From Microbacterium testaceum (GTDB taxonomy: Bacteria > Actinomycetota > Actinomycetes > Actinomycetales > Microbacteriaceae), in assembly GCF_020781835.1 (NCBI RefSeq), contig NZ_JAJGNJ010000009.1:62001-126000 (forward strand): 64,000 nucleotides of DNA, given 5' to 3'. The notes under the pieces are model-generated. The model searched no databases. It was not told the DNA's origin and saw nothing but the letters and a program-made list of their open reading frames with translations. The position numbers and the translations under genes were made by a program. This document shows positions 1 to 8,506 of the stretch, piece after piece; position 1 is the first letter of the stretch; each line of letters starts with the position of its first letter.

Positions 1-847
1 CGACGAGGGGGACGGGCAGTTCGTGCAGCATCTTCGCGGCGGTCGAACCGAGGAACAGGCGGCGCGGCTGCGCGAGTCTGCTGCTGCCGACCATCACGAG
101 CTCGGCGGGATCCCACGACAGGTCGCGCACGGCCTCTTCGATGCTGTCGCCGTCGGCGACGACGACCTCGGCCGCGGCATCGGTGGGCAGGTCGGCACGG
201 GCCTGCGAGAGCACTTCTTCGGCGTGGCGGGCTCCGGCGATGCGGATGGCCCCGGTCTCCAGCCCCGGTGGCAGGTCGACGGTGACCAGGGACAGCAGTC
301 GAAGGGGGACGGATGCCGCAGCCGCCAACGCGACGCTCTCCTCGCGCAGCACGTCGGCGCCGGGACGGCTGCCCACCGCGGCGGTGACGCGGCTGATGCC
401 GACGGTGGGGTCGACGCGCCGCGAGCCTTCGGGAGCGAGGACGACGGGGACGTCGGAGGAGTGCAGCAGCTCGGAGGCGACCGTCCCGAGCCGGTGACGC
501 CCGCGCAGGCCGCCGTTCGCGGCGCCCACGACGATGTACCCGGCATCGACCTCGTCGGCGAAGGCCACGAGGCCCTCGGCGAACGAATCGGCGTGACGCA
601 CGTGCTCGCGGTGCGGCACGGCATCCCCGATCGTCTCGGCCGCGTCGCGGAGCCATCGTTCGGCCTGTTCGGCCACGAGCCGGGCATACGCGGCATCCGG
701 TGGCGTGATGACGCTTCGCGCCTCGTCCGGCAGGACGAGAGCCACCTCGAGCGGAGCGCCGATCGCCCGGGCCAGACGGATGCCGAGCGCCAACGCGTCG
801 GCGCCGGTGTCGGTCGCGGTGTACCCCACGACCACCGGGGCGGTCAT
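1..847 (-). CDS. Universal stress protein, tandem UspA domains (partial, C-terminus off the left edge)
   Basis: Reading from ATG at 847 gives 282 codons that run off the left end. Two UspA-type alpha/beta domains are visible, roughly residues 1-145 and 150-282. The first carries a nucleotide-loop motif beginning VVGAANGGLRG and ending RLGTVASELL. The second carries MVGSSRLAQPRRLFLGST, which matches the G-2x-G-9x-G(S/T) ATP-loop pattern of the family. USP proteins are cytoplasmic and bind ATP or AMP under stress; the exact role is not predictable from sequence. The ATG overlaps the stop of the putrescine oxidase gene by four bases (ATGA), so the two are probably co-transcribed and translationally coupled. 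The longer ORFs on the opposite strand here are GC-driven shadows. Confidence 0.9.
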   Translation of the reverse strand, partial: MTAPVVVGYTATDTGADALALGIRLARAIGAPLEVALVLPDEARSVITPPDAAYARLVAEQAERWLRDAAETIGDAVPHREHVRHADSFAEGLVAFADEVDAGYIVVGAANGGLRGRHRLGTVASELLHSSDVPVVLAPEGSRRVDPTVGISRVTAAVGSRPGADVLREESVALAAAASVPLRLLSLVTVDLPPGLETGAIRIAGARHAEEVLSQARADLPTDAAAEVVVADGDSIEEAVRDLSWDPAELVMVGSSRLAQPRRLFLGSTAAKMLHELPVPLV

Positions 848-2202
848 CCGCGTGCCCGTTCCAGGATCTCGTCGGCGGCCCGGTGGCCCTGACGGATCGC
901 GCCGTCCACGTGCTGGTAACCCGCTCCCGCCATGTCGCTGCACGCGAGGTGGATCGGACCGACGGGCGCGCGCAGGTCGGCGCCGTAGCGCTGCAGTCCG
1001 CCCAGGTCGAAGCTGGCGGCGTAGGCGCCGCGGGTCCACTCCTCCGTACCCCAGTCGCTCTCGTAGTAGACGATCGGGTTCTTCGCCTCGGGCCCGTAAT
1101 AGTGCGAGAGGGATTCGAGGATGCGCTCCTTGCGCTCCTCCGCGGTGAGACGGAAGAGGTCGTCGGCGTTCTGGTCGGAGACGAATCCGACGAGGGTGCC
1201 GCGGTCGTCGCCGTGATTGGTGTTGTCGTAGGCCTCGTGCGACAGCTCGTAGGGACTGAACGCCGTGCCCGACAGGCCCTGCTCTCGCCAGAAGGGCCGG
1301 TCATAGACCGCGTGCACCTTGATGACGAAGCCCATCGAGATGTGCTGGTGCATCTGGTGCTGCAGACGCGGCAACGGCGGGTCGAAGGAGATGCGCGGGT
1401 AGAGCACCGGCGCGAGCGCGAGGATCGCGAACCGGGCGCGGACGGTGACGCCGTCGGCCACCGCGGTGACGCCGTCCTCGCCCCAGCGGAGGGTGCGGAC
1501 CGGCTGATTCAGCAGGACGTCGTCGCCCAGCCGCTCCGCCAGCAACTCCGGCACCTGCTGGAGGCCGCCGACGACGCGCTTGTCGAGGATGAAGTCCGCA
1601 TCGACGAGGTGCGAGTACGACCCCGCGGATGCCGCCATGAGCAGCGACTGCAGCAGAGAGAACGTGTGCGTCGGCTTGGTCAGCATCGCGGACCCGGTGG
1701 CGAAGGCGAGGTTGCGGACGGCTTCGTCGTCGTCGGTCTGCTGGCGGAGCCACGCGTCCCACGAGACCTTGTCCCACTCGGCGGCGTTCGGGTGCTCCCA
1801 GGGCCTGTCCGGGTCGATCTCGGCGACCATGGCATCCAGACGCGCGGTGATCTCGTCGATGACGCGCTCGGTCTCGGGCGCGACCGGGAACATCTCGCCG
1901 GTGAAGCGCTGGGCGACACCGTCCGGACCGATGTAGACGCTGTCTCCCTCGCGGTAGCGACTGAAGGTCGACAGGCCGAGGTCGGCCACGGTGTCGATGA
2001 GCGCCTCCTGGTCCGGCGAGACCCACTGGCCGCCGATCTCGAGCATCGCGCCGTCGATGACGTCGGTCCACAGGCGCCCGCCGACGCGGTCTCGCGCCTC
2101 GAGCACGACGACCGACAGGCCGGCCTTGCGCAGGTCGTTCGCGGCGGTCAGGCCCGCCGCTCCCGCCCCGATGACGACGACGTCCCGCGTGATCTCGTCC
2201 AT
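844..2202 (-). CDS. puo: Flavin monoamine oxidase, putrescine oxidase type
   Basis: The protein has 452 residues. An N-terminal Rossmann FAD site (VVIGAGAAGLTAANDLRKAG, about residues 9-28) is followed by the acidic strand end and the GGR motif. The C-terminal FAD-contact segment holds AGAGYQHVDGAIRQG. Length and architecture fit the actinobacterial putrescine oxidase branch of the monoamine oxidase family, which oxidises putrescine with O2 to 4-aminobutanal, ammonia and H2O2. The substrate is inferred mainly from context: the next gene upstream on the same strand is a GABA aminotransferase, and a PucR-type regulator diverges from that. No aminobutyraldehyde dehydrogenase is visible in the window. 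It could instead oxidise another amine such as tyramine. Spacing to gabT is 88 nt and the stop overlaps the USP start. Confidence 0.85.
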   Translation of the reverse strand: MDEITRDVVVIGAGAAGLTAANDLRKAGLSVVVLEARDRVGGRLWTDVIDGAMLEIGGQWVSPDQEALIDTVADLGLSTFSRYREGDSVYIGPDGVAQRFTGEMFPVAPETERVIDEITARLDAMVAEIDPDRPWEHPNAAEWDKVSWDAWLRQQTDDDEAVRNLAFATGSAMLTKPTHTFSLLQSLLMAASAGSYSHLVDADFILDKRVVGGLQQVPELLAERLGDDVLLNQPVRTLRWGEDGVTAVADGVTVRARFAILALAPVLYPRISFDPPLPRLQHQMHQHISMGFVIKVHAVYDRPFWREQGLSGTAFSPYELSHEAYDNTNHGDDRGTLVGFVSDQNADDLFRLTAEERKERILESLSHYYGPEAKNPIVYYESDWGTEEWTRGAYAASFDLGGLQRYGADLRAPVGPIHLACSDMAGAGYQHVDGAIRQGHRAADEILERARG

Positions 2203-2290
2203 GAAATCTTCTCTCTCTGCGTCGGTGACCCGGTGGAAGGACGAGGGGGCGGCTCCTTCGGGTCGTCCGCCGCCCCCTCGGGTCTGTCGC

Positions 2291-3649
2291 TCAGTGGCGC
2301 GCGAGCGCGGCGGCCACGACGTCCAGGCCCTCGTTCAGGAGGTCGTCGCCGATCGACAGCGGCGGGAGGAACCGGATGACGTTGCCGTAGGTGCCGCAGG
2401 TGAGGACGACCACGCCCTCGGAGATGGCCGCCTTGGCCACGGCCGAGGTGAGCGCGGCATCCGGTGCACCGGTGGCGGGGTCGACGAACTCGGCCGCGAT
2501 CATGGCGCCGTGACCGCGCACGTCACCGACCCGAGGGTCGCTCTGCTGCAACGTCGTGAGGCGGGAAAGGAGGATCTCGCCGATCTCGCGGGCCCGCTCG
2601 ACGAGACCGTCGTTCTCGAAGGCGTCGATCGCGGCGAGCGCGGCGGCGCATGCGATGGGATTGCCGCCGTACGTACCGCCGAGGCCGCCCGCGTGGGTGG
2701 CATCCATCATCTCGGCGCGACCAGTCACGGCCGCCAGTGGGAGGCCACCGGCGATGCCCTTCGCGGTGGTGACGAGGTCGGGGACGATACCGAAGATCTC
2801 GGAGGCGAACATCGCGCCGGTGCGGGCGAAGCCGGACTGCACTTCGTCGGCGATGAAGACGACGCCGTGGGCACGGCACCAGTCGACGAGAGCGGGCAGG
2901 AAGCCGTCGGCGGGGACGATGAAGCCGCCCTCGCCCTGGATGGGCTCGATGATGACGGCGGCGAGGTTCTCGGCACCGACCTGCTTCTCGATGAGCGTGA
3001 TCGCCCGGGCTGCGGCCTCCGGGCCGGACAGCCCGTCGCGGAAGGGGTACGACAGCGGGGCGCGGTAGACCTCCGCGGCGAACGGGCCGAAACCGCTCTT
3101 GTACGGCATGCTCTTCGCCGTCAGCGCCATCGTGAGATTCGTGCGTCCGTGGTAGGCGTGGTCGAAGGCGACGACGGCTTGGCGGCCGGTGTGCTTGCGG
3201 GCGATCTTGATCGCGTTCTCGACCGCCTCGGCACCGGAATTGAACAGTGCGCTCTTCTTCGGGTGGTCGCCGGGGGTGAGGCGGTTGAGGGCCTCGGCCA
3301 CCGAGACGTACGAGTCGTACGGCGAGACCATGAAGCACGTGTGGGTGAACGCGGCGACCTGCTCCTGGACGGCGGCGACGACGGCCGGGTGGGCGTTGCC
3401 GACCGAGGTCACGGCGATACCCGAACCCAGGTCGATGAGCGAGTTGCCATCGGCGTCGACGATGACTCCCCCACCGGCCGCGACGGCGTGGATGGGAGCG
3501 GTGTGCCCCACACCGGCGGAGACCGCGGCGGCCTTGCGGTCGAGGAGCTCCTGCGAGCGGGGTCCGGGGATGCTCGTGACCAGGCGGCGCTCCTGCGGGA
3601 GCGAGGGGCCGCCGACGGGGGGCGCGGTGACGGTGTGCGGTGCGGTCAT
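2291..3649 (-). CDS. gabT: 4-aminobutyrate aminotransferase (class III, PLP-dependent)
   Basis: The 452-residue protein has the class III aminotransferase layout. It has an FNSGAEAVENAIKIAR cofactor-phosphate motif, FIADEVQSGFARTG with the PLP-ring Asp, and TTAKGIAGGLPLAA with the Schiff-base lysine at about residue 297. Length matches GabT, which moves the amino group of GABA to 2-oxoglutarate to give succinate semialdehyde and glutamate in the cytoplasm. It precedes putrescine oxidase on the same strand, so the pair covers two steps of putrescine to succinate catabolism. The promoter region is shared with the divergent PucR-type regulator and contains a perfect palindrome. Other omega-amino acids (for example 5-aminovalerate) are possible substrates. 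Confidence 0.92.
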   Translation of the reverse strand: MTAPHTVTAPPVGGPSLPQERRLVTSIPGPRSQELLDRKAAAVSAGVGHTAPIHAVAAGGGVIVDADGNSLIDLGSGIAVTSVGNAHPAVVAAVQEQVAAFTHTCFMVSPYDSYVSVAEALNRLTPGDHPKKSALFNSGAEAVENAIKIARKHTGRQAVVAFDHAYHGRTNLTMALTAKSMPYKSGFGPFAAEVYRAPLSYPFRDGLSGPEAAARAITLIEKQVGAENLAAVIIEPIQGEGGFIVPADGFLPALVDWCRAHGVVFIADEVQSGFARTGAMFASEIFGIVPDLVTTAKGIAGGLPLAAVTGRAEMMDATHAGGLGGTYGGNPIACAAALAAIDAFENDGLVERAREIGEILLSRLTTLQQSDPRVGDVRGHGAMIAAEFVDPATGAPDAALTSAVAKAAISEGVVVLTCGTYGNVIRFLPPLSIGDDLLNEGLDVVAAALARH

Positions 3650-3691
3650 GCTCGGGAGCGTAGGGAACGCCGCCCGGGCACGGCACCTTCC

Positions 3692-3735
3692 GTGCTGTAC
3701 ATTTTGGATACCCGGCTGTACGAAACGTACAGCAC
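3692..3735. promoter_or_regulatory. Palindromic operator region between gabT and the pucR-type gene
   Basis: Two nested inverted repeats lie in the 104-bp divergent intergenic region. GTGCTGTAC (3692-3700) pairs with GTACAGCAC (3727-3735). A compact perfect palindrome TGTACG-AAA-CGTACA occupies 3717-3731. Both share the TGTAC core. This is where the divergent PucR-family protein would be expected to bind to control itself and gabT-puo. Binding by that protein is inference; the symmetry is seen directly. Confidence 0.6.
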
Positions 3736-3753
3736 CGTTCTCCGGAGGCCGCC

Positions 3754-5268
3754 ATGGATGCCACCGACACCCCCACCCTCGGCGCGCTGTTGCGTCGCCG
3801 TGACCTGCACCTGCGCCTCGAGAACGGCGAGTCCGAGGCTTTGGAACGTCAGGTGCGGTGGGTGCACAGCAGCGACCTCGCCGACCCGACGCCCTTCTTG
3901 TCGGACGGGCAGGTCCTTCTCACGACGGGGACACAGTTCCAGGGCCCCGGTGCCACGTCGGCCGTCGACTACGTGCAGCGCCTCACGGCCCGGGGCGTCG
4001 CGGGACTCGGCTTCGGCACGGAGGTCGTGCGGGACGGCATCCCTGCCGAGCTCGTCGCCGCCTGCCGCGAGGCCCGGCTGCCGCTGTTCGAGGTGCCCTA
4101 CCGCACGCCGTTCATCGCGGTCGCGCGCGCCAACGCCGAGGCGATCGCCGCCGAGGCCTTCGCACGCCGGACGTGGGCGCTCTCCGCGCAGCGCGCGATC
4201 TCGCTGGCGGCGCTGCGCCCCGACGGTCTGGGGGCGACCCTGGCGGAGCTCGCCCGGCAGCTGGGCACGTGGGTGGGACTGTACGACGCGGCCGGAGAAC
4301 TCACGCGCGAGCACCCGGGCGGAGACCTGGATGCCGGCACCTCGCGCGCCCTGAGCGACGAGGTGGCCGCGGTACTCCGGCGCGGCGCGCGCGCCGCATC
4401 GGCGCTGCGTATCGCGGGGCGCCCGTTCACTCTGCAGACCCTGGGACGGGGCGGGCACCTCCGCGGCGTCATCGCGATCGCCGCGGGAGAGCTCGACCAG
4501 GAGGGTCGCGGCGTCGTGACGGCGGTGATCGCCATGGCGGGCCTCGCCTTCGAGCAGCACCAGGGACTGAGCCGGGCACGGGGCGCGCTGCGCGCGGGGC
4601 TCGTGCAGTCGCTCCTGACGGATGATCCGACCCTGGCGCGCCGTATCGCGCGTGACGCGTGGGGGCCTCTGCCGGGCGCTCCGATCGCCGTCGCCCTCAC
4701 CGACGCCGTCAGCGCCCGCAGCGACGGACTCGCAGAGTTGCTCGAACTCCGCGCCGAGGAGCGGCGGGGAGCGGTGTTCTTCGGGCGCGGCGACGACGGT
4801 GTCGTCATCGTCGTGCCCGCCGGCGAACGTCACGCGATCGACGAGGCGGCCGAGCGATTCGGCGCGCGGATCGGCGTGTCCGAGCCGACCGGCTACGACC
4901 GGTTCACCGCCGCCGTCGAGCAGGCCCGCGTCGCACGGGATCGCGGCCGCGAGGCGGTGACCACGTTCGGCGAGGTCGCCGCATCGGGCGTGCTCTCCGC
5001 CCTCGGGCCGGATGCACCCACGCTCGCCGCCGCCGAACTGGCGCCTCTCACCGCGCACGACGACGCCGAGGGCTCCCGTCTGGTCGAGACGCTGCGCGCC
5101 TGGCTGGACCACGACTGCTCGCACGAAGCGACCGCCCAGGCGCTCGGCGTGCACCGACACACCGTGCGCACGCGCCTGGCCTCTGTTGAGCGCCTCCTCG
5201 AACGCGACCTCGGCTCGTTCGCCACCCGCGCCGAGCTGTGGGCGGCGCTCCGGGTCCAGCCCACCTGA
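3754..5268 (+). CDS. PucR-family transcriptional regulator of the putrescine/GABA genes
   Basis: The 504-residue protein has an N-terminal PucR-type domain (about residues 8-130, including LSDGQVLLTTGTQF and the GLGFGTEV region). A central GAF-like/CdaR stretch follows. The C-terminal PucR helix-turn-helix is HDCSHEATAQALGVHRHTVRTRL, about residues 455-477. The family senses purine, amino-acid or GABA-type signals and usually activates a neighbouring catabolic operon. Start choice: ATG at 3754 has GGAGG five bases upstream. It diverges from gabT-puo across a palindromic region, which suggests it controls polyamine/GABA catabolism. The ligand is unknown. Confidence 0.88.
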   Translation: MDATDTPTLGALLRRRDLHLRLENGESEALERQVRWVHSSDLADPTPFLSDGQVLLTTGTQFQGPGATSAVDYVQRLTARGVAGLGFGTEVVRDGIPAELVAACREARLPLFEVPYRTPFIAVARANAEAIAAEAFARRTWALSAQRAISLAALRPDGLGATLAELARQLGTWVGLYDAAGELTREHPGGDLDAGTSRALSDEVAAVLRRGARAASALRIAGRPFTLQTLGRGGHLRGVIAIAAGELDQEGRGVVTAVIAMAGLAFEQHQGLSRARGALRAGLVQSLLTDDPTLARRIARDAWGPLPGAPIAVALTDAVSARSDGLAELLELRAEERRGAVFFGRGDDGVVIVVPAGERHAIDEAAERFGARIGVSEPTGYDRFTAAVEQARVARDRGREAVTTFGEVAASGVLSALGPDAPTLAAAELAPLTAHDDAEGSRLVETLRAWLDHDCSHEATAQALGVHRHTVRTRLASVERLLERDLGSFATRAELWAALRVQPT

Positions 5269-5310
5269 CGCCGCGGCATCCACCCCCGCCCCTCAGCCCG
5301 CGCGCTGCGT

Positions 5311-5398
5311 GCCGCGAAAGCACACGTTCGGGCCGAGCGCGTACGTTTCGGGCGTCCCGTCCGTGTGCGCTCGACCCGATCGTGTGCGCTCGGCGCCA
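5311..5398. repeat. 88-bp palindromic intergenic repeat, copy 1
   Basis: This is the first of three gap-free 88-bp relatives (others at 11728-11815 and 14328-14415). Each begins G(C/T)CGCGA and ends GCGCCA or GACGCCA. Between these lie two arms built from the unit AGCGCACACG-(A/T)TCGGGTCG, arranged as an inverted repeat, so the whole can fold into a long hairpin. This copy sits between the convergent 3' ends of the PucR-type and LacI genes, where it could act as a bidirectional terminator. Confidence 0.75.
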
Positions 5399-5415
5399 TG
5401 ACGCCGCGCGCCGGG

Positions 5416-6549
5416 TCAGCCGCGGCAGCCGCAGCTTCGCCGCACGACCAGCCGCGGCTCGAACACCACGTCGAACGGACGGTCGGCGGGACCCGCGGCT
5501 CCGGCGAGGATGCGCGCCGCGGCGCGCCCCATCGCCTCCATCGGCTGACGAACGGTGGTCAGCGACGGGGAGCTCAACCGCGCGGCGAGGGTGCCGTCGA
5601 ATCCGGTGACCACGACATCATCCGGTGCCCGCAGGCCCTCCGCTGCGAGCGCGTCCAGCACCGCGAACGCGTGCTGATCGGTCGCGCACACCAGGGCCTG
5701 CGGCAGGCGCCCGTCGGCGATGAGCCCACGCAGCTGCGGCACGAGATCGTCCTCTCCGCGGACCGTGGCATCCACCACCTCGTCGCGCAGGAAGACACCG
5801 AGGTCGGCGAGTCCGGCGGCGAGTCCCGCGTGGCGCTCGACGGTGTCAGAGGCCTCCATCCGCCCGACGAAGGCGACATCGCGGATGCCGTGCGCCCGCA
5901 CGAGATGGTCGGCGAGAGCGTGCATCCCCCCGACGTTGTCGACGCGGACGCGGTGGTGCCGGTCGTCGGCGGGCGCCGCGCTGAAGAGCACGATCGGGAT
6001 CGTCGGCGCGTAACGTGCGAGGGCGGGAGCGGTCTGCGGCGACGGGAAGATCGCCAGTCCGTCGACGCGACCGGCGGTGTCGGCCACCGACACGTCGGTG
6101 CCGGCGCCGCTGCTGAGCATCACGGGACGCCCCAGCGCCCAGCACTCCAGTTCGAAGCCGCGCTGCACCTCGTCGACGTAGAGCGGGAACGCGCGAGGAT
6201 CGGACAGCACGTCGTCGTCGGTCTGGTTCCAGGGGATGACGCCGCCGGCGTCCAATCGGGGCCGGGACAGCCCCGTGAGGGGGTTCGCCTCCGCGATCGG
6301 GTCGGCGCGCTCGAGAAGCAGGTCGAAGGCGTGCAGGCCGAGGGTCCCGGTGCGCCCGTGGGCGAGTCCCCGCGCCGCGGCACTGGGGGCATACCCCAGG
6401 CGCCGCGCGGCCTCGAGGACGCGCTCGCGAGTGGCGTCGCTGAGCTTGTCGGGTCGGCGGAACGCGAACGACACCGAGGCGATCGAGACCTTGGCCTCCT
6501 GCGCCACGTCGTAGACGGTCGGTCGTCGCGTCGCGTCCGCTTCGCTCAT
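5416..6549 (-). CDS. LacI-family transcriptional regulator of the sugar ABC/GH3 operon
   Basis: The 377-residue protein starts at ATG 6549, overlapping the GH3 stop as ATGA. The N-terminal LacI helix-turn-helix (TVYDVAQEAKVSIASVSFAF, about residues 11-30) is followed by the hinge helix LGYAPSAAARGL. The periplasmic-binding-protein-like ligand domain ends in RRSCGC, a common actinobacterial LacI terminus. It is the last gene of an operon with a sugar-binding protein, two permeases and a GH3 glycosidase. It therefore most likely represses that operon until the imported sugar binds. A longer reading with upstream codons exists but would run inside the GH3 gene. Confidence 0.9.
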   Translation of the reverse strand: MSEADATRRPTVYDVAQEAKVSIASVSFAFRRPDKLSDATRERVLEAARRLGYAPSAAARGLAHGRTGTLGLHAFDLLLERADPIAEANPLTGLSRPRLDAGGVIPWNQTDDDVLSDPRAFPLYVDEVQRGFELECWALGRPVMLSSGAGTDVSVADTAGRVDGLAIFPSPQTAPALARYAPTIPIVLFSAAPADDRHHRVRVDNVGGMHALADHLVRAHGIRDVAFVGRMEASDTVERHAGLAAGLADLGVFLRDEVVDATVRGEDDLVPQLRGLIADGRLPQALVCATDQHAFAVLDALAAEGLRAPDDVVVTGFDGTLAARLSSPSLTTVRQPMEAMGRAAARILAGAAGPADRPFDVVFEPRLVVRRSCGCRG

Positions 6550-8438
6550 CGGTGCGCGTACCCCCTCATCGGCTCCGGCGCCTCCTCCACACCCGTCAGG
6601 TCCAGTCCGAAGTGCACGGGGAAGACGGGGTCGCCGGTGTCCGACGGTACATCCTCGCGGGAGGCACGGACGGCATCCATGGACCGGGGGATCTCGATCG
6701 GCAGGCGCCCGCGCGGGGCCACCCGGCCGGTGAGCGCATCGAGCACGGCGCGGGCCGAGCTGCCGTAGTCGGCGACGATCGCCGCGGCGTGACCGACGAA
6801 CGGCGTGAGGATCGCGGGTCGGTCGAGGTTGACGACGAGGACGAGCGGGCAGGATGCCGCGATCTGCTGCAGCCGGTACACCAGACCGGGCGCGAACTCG
6901 AGCGAGCCCTGGTGGAACCACGCCTCGAGGAAGAGGTCGTCGCGCGGATCGAACGGTGCGCCGATGCGCACGAGGGCGATGGCGGCGTCAGCCGGATCGT
7001 CGACGACGGTTCCGAGCTCGGCCACCTCCTCGGAACGCAGCCCCTCGACGTACACGGCGCCCGCCGGGCGCAACGGCAGCACCGGCGCCCCGTCCCGTTC
7101 CTCGTTGACCAGCACCGTGAGCGAACGCGCCTGCGCCGCCTCACCGAGCGCGCGGAACTCCGCGTTGCCGACGATGCGCTCGGCCTCCTCCACGTCCACG
7201 TACGGATCGTCGAAGAGCCCCAGGGCGAACTTCACCCGCAGCAGGCGGCGCGCCGACGCGTCGATGCGCTGCTCCGGAATGCGACCCGAGCGCACGAGGT
7301 CCACGAGCATCTCGACGCACTCCTCGCCGCCGAACTGGTCGGCGCCGGCATCCAGGATCTTCTCCATGCGCTCGACCGCGCTCAGGTGCTCGACGCCCCA
7401 GGCGCGGGCGGGGAGCACCTGGTCGCCCACGTGGTTGTCGTTGACGAGCTCCCAGTCGGTGACCACGACGCCGTCGTACCCGAGCGTCTCGCGCAGCAGA
7501 CCCGTGACGATCTGCCTGTTGTAGCCGAAGCCCACCGGCTCGATCGGCTGTCCGTCGAGCTCGAGGCCGACCGGCATGCCGTAGTACGGCATCATCCCGG
7601 CCGTGCCGCAGCGGATCGCCTCCCGGAAAGGTTCCAGGTGATAGTCGAACATGCCGCCGGGGTAGACCTGCTCGCGACCGTAGGGGAAGTGCGCGTCCTC
7701 GCCGCCCTGCTGCGGTCCCCCACCGGGGAAGTGCTTCGTCGTGCACGCGACGCTGTCGGGACCGAGCTCCTCGCCCTGGAATCCGCGCAGGTACGCCGCC
7801 GTGAACTCCGCGACGCGCGCGGCATCCTGACCGAGCGTCTGCGCCTGCCGACCCCAGCGCGGCTCGGTGGCCAGGTCGATCTGCGGGTGAAGGGCCGCCC
7901 GGATGCCGACGGCGCGGTACTCGCGTCGGGCGACCTCGGCGAACGCGCGCACCGTCTCGACATCGTCGAGGGCGGCGAGGCCCAGCCCCTCCGGCCACTG
8001 CGAGAACGGTCCCGCCGAGAACGCCACACCCGTGTTCTCCACGAAGGCGTGGCGCGGATCGGTGCTGATGGTCACCGGGATGCCATGGGGCGTCGTCTCG
8101 GCCAAGGCCTGCAGACGGTTGTTCCACTCGGCGGCCTGGCGGGCCGTGCGGATCGCGTGCACGTTGAAGTGCGTCATGTTCTTGCCCACGACGACGGTCG
8201 TGGTCGGCGACTTCGAGATCCTCCCCGGCGCCTCGAGCAGCTCGCCGTCGTCACCCACCTCGATCACCGTCTGGAACATCAGCCCGCACTTCTCCTCGAG
8301 GCTGAGTCGCTCCAGCAGGTCTTCTGTGCGCTCGTCGACGCTGCGGCGGGGGTCCTCGTACGGGTCCATCACACCGTTGCCGTTGAGATCACGGAACCGT
8401 GTGCCGTCGGAAGCGGTGCGGAAGCGGGAGGAGGTCAT
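6546..8438 (-). CDS. Glycoside hydrolase family 3, beta-glucosidase/exo-glycosidase type
   Basis: The 630-residue protein begins at ATG 8438. GH3 features: the (alpha/beta)8 domain has TTKHFPGGG, and the catalytic nucleophile is the Asp of VVTDW, about residue 328. The C-terminal alpha/beta sandwich domain runs from about residue 400 to the end. Near the N-terminus a DLNGNGVMDPYED segment looks like an EF-hand or dockerin-type calcium loop. No signal peptide is seen, so it probably acts in the cytoplasm on imported oligosaccharides. It follows the permease genes by 68 nt and overlaps the LacI start. Substrate specificity (beta-glucoside versus beta-xyloside) cannot be fixed from sequence. Confidence 0.9.
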   Translation of the reverse strand: MTSSRFRTASDGTRFRDLNGNGVMDPYEDPRRSVDERTEDLLERLSLEEKCGLMFQTVIEVGDDGELLEAPGRISKSPTTTVVVGKNMTHFNVHAIRTARQAAEWNNRLQALAETTPHGIPVTISTDPRHAFVENTGVAFSAGPFSQWPEGLGLAALDDVETVRAFAEVARREYRAVGIRAALHPQIDLATEPRWGRQAQTLGQDAARVAEFTAAYLRGFQGEELGPDSVACTTKHFPGGGPQQGGEDAHFPYGREQVYPGGMFDYHLEPFREAIRCGTAGMMPYYGMPVGLELDGQPIEPVGFGYNRQIVTGLLRETLGYDGVVVTDWELVNDNHVGDQVLPARAWGVEHLSAVERMEKILDAGADQFGGEECVEMLVDLVRSGRIPEQRIDASARRLLRVKFALGLFDDPYVDVEEAERIVGNAEFRALGEAAQARSLTVLVNEERDGAPVLPLRPAGAVYVEGLRSEEVAELGTVVDDPADAAIALVRIGAPFDPRDDLFLEAWFHQGSLEFAPGLVYRLQQIAASCPLVLVVNLDRPAILTPFVGHAAAIVADYGSSARAVLDALTGRVAPRGRLPIEIPRSMDAVRASREDVPSDTGDPVFPVHFGLDLTGVEEAPEPMRGYAHR

Positions 8439-8506
8439 GGCATCCTTTCGGATCGGTCGCGGGTCACTCGACCCCGGGGTCGGCGTCGCGGAGGGTGTCT
8501 CGCGGG

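Noticed and set aside
883..2379. Long plus-strand ORF (498 codons) antisense to putrescine oxidase
   Set aside because: It runs exactly opposite a clear flavoenzyme, has low-complexity Arg/Val/Asp/Gly composition, no domain and no promoter. It arises because stop codons are rare in GC-rich reverse frames.
1991..4354. Long plus-strand ORF (787 codons) crossing gabT
   Set aside because: It covers parts of several real genes in other frames and has no recognisable domains.
5311..5398. Insertion-sequence end or transposon inverted repeat
   Set aside because: No transposase or target duplication is seen nearby. The element is self-contained and repeated in intergenic DNA.
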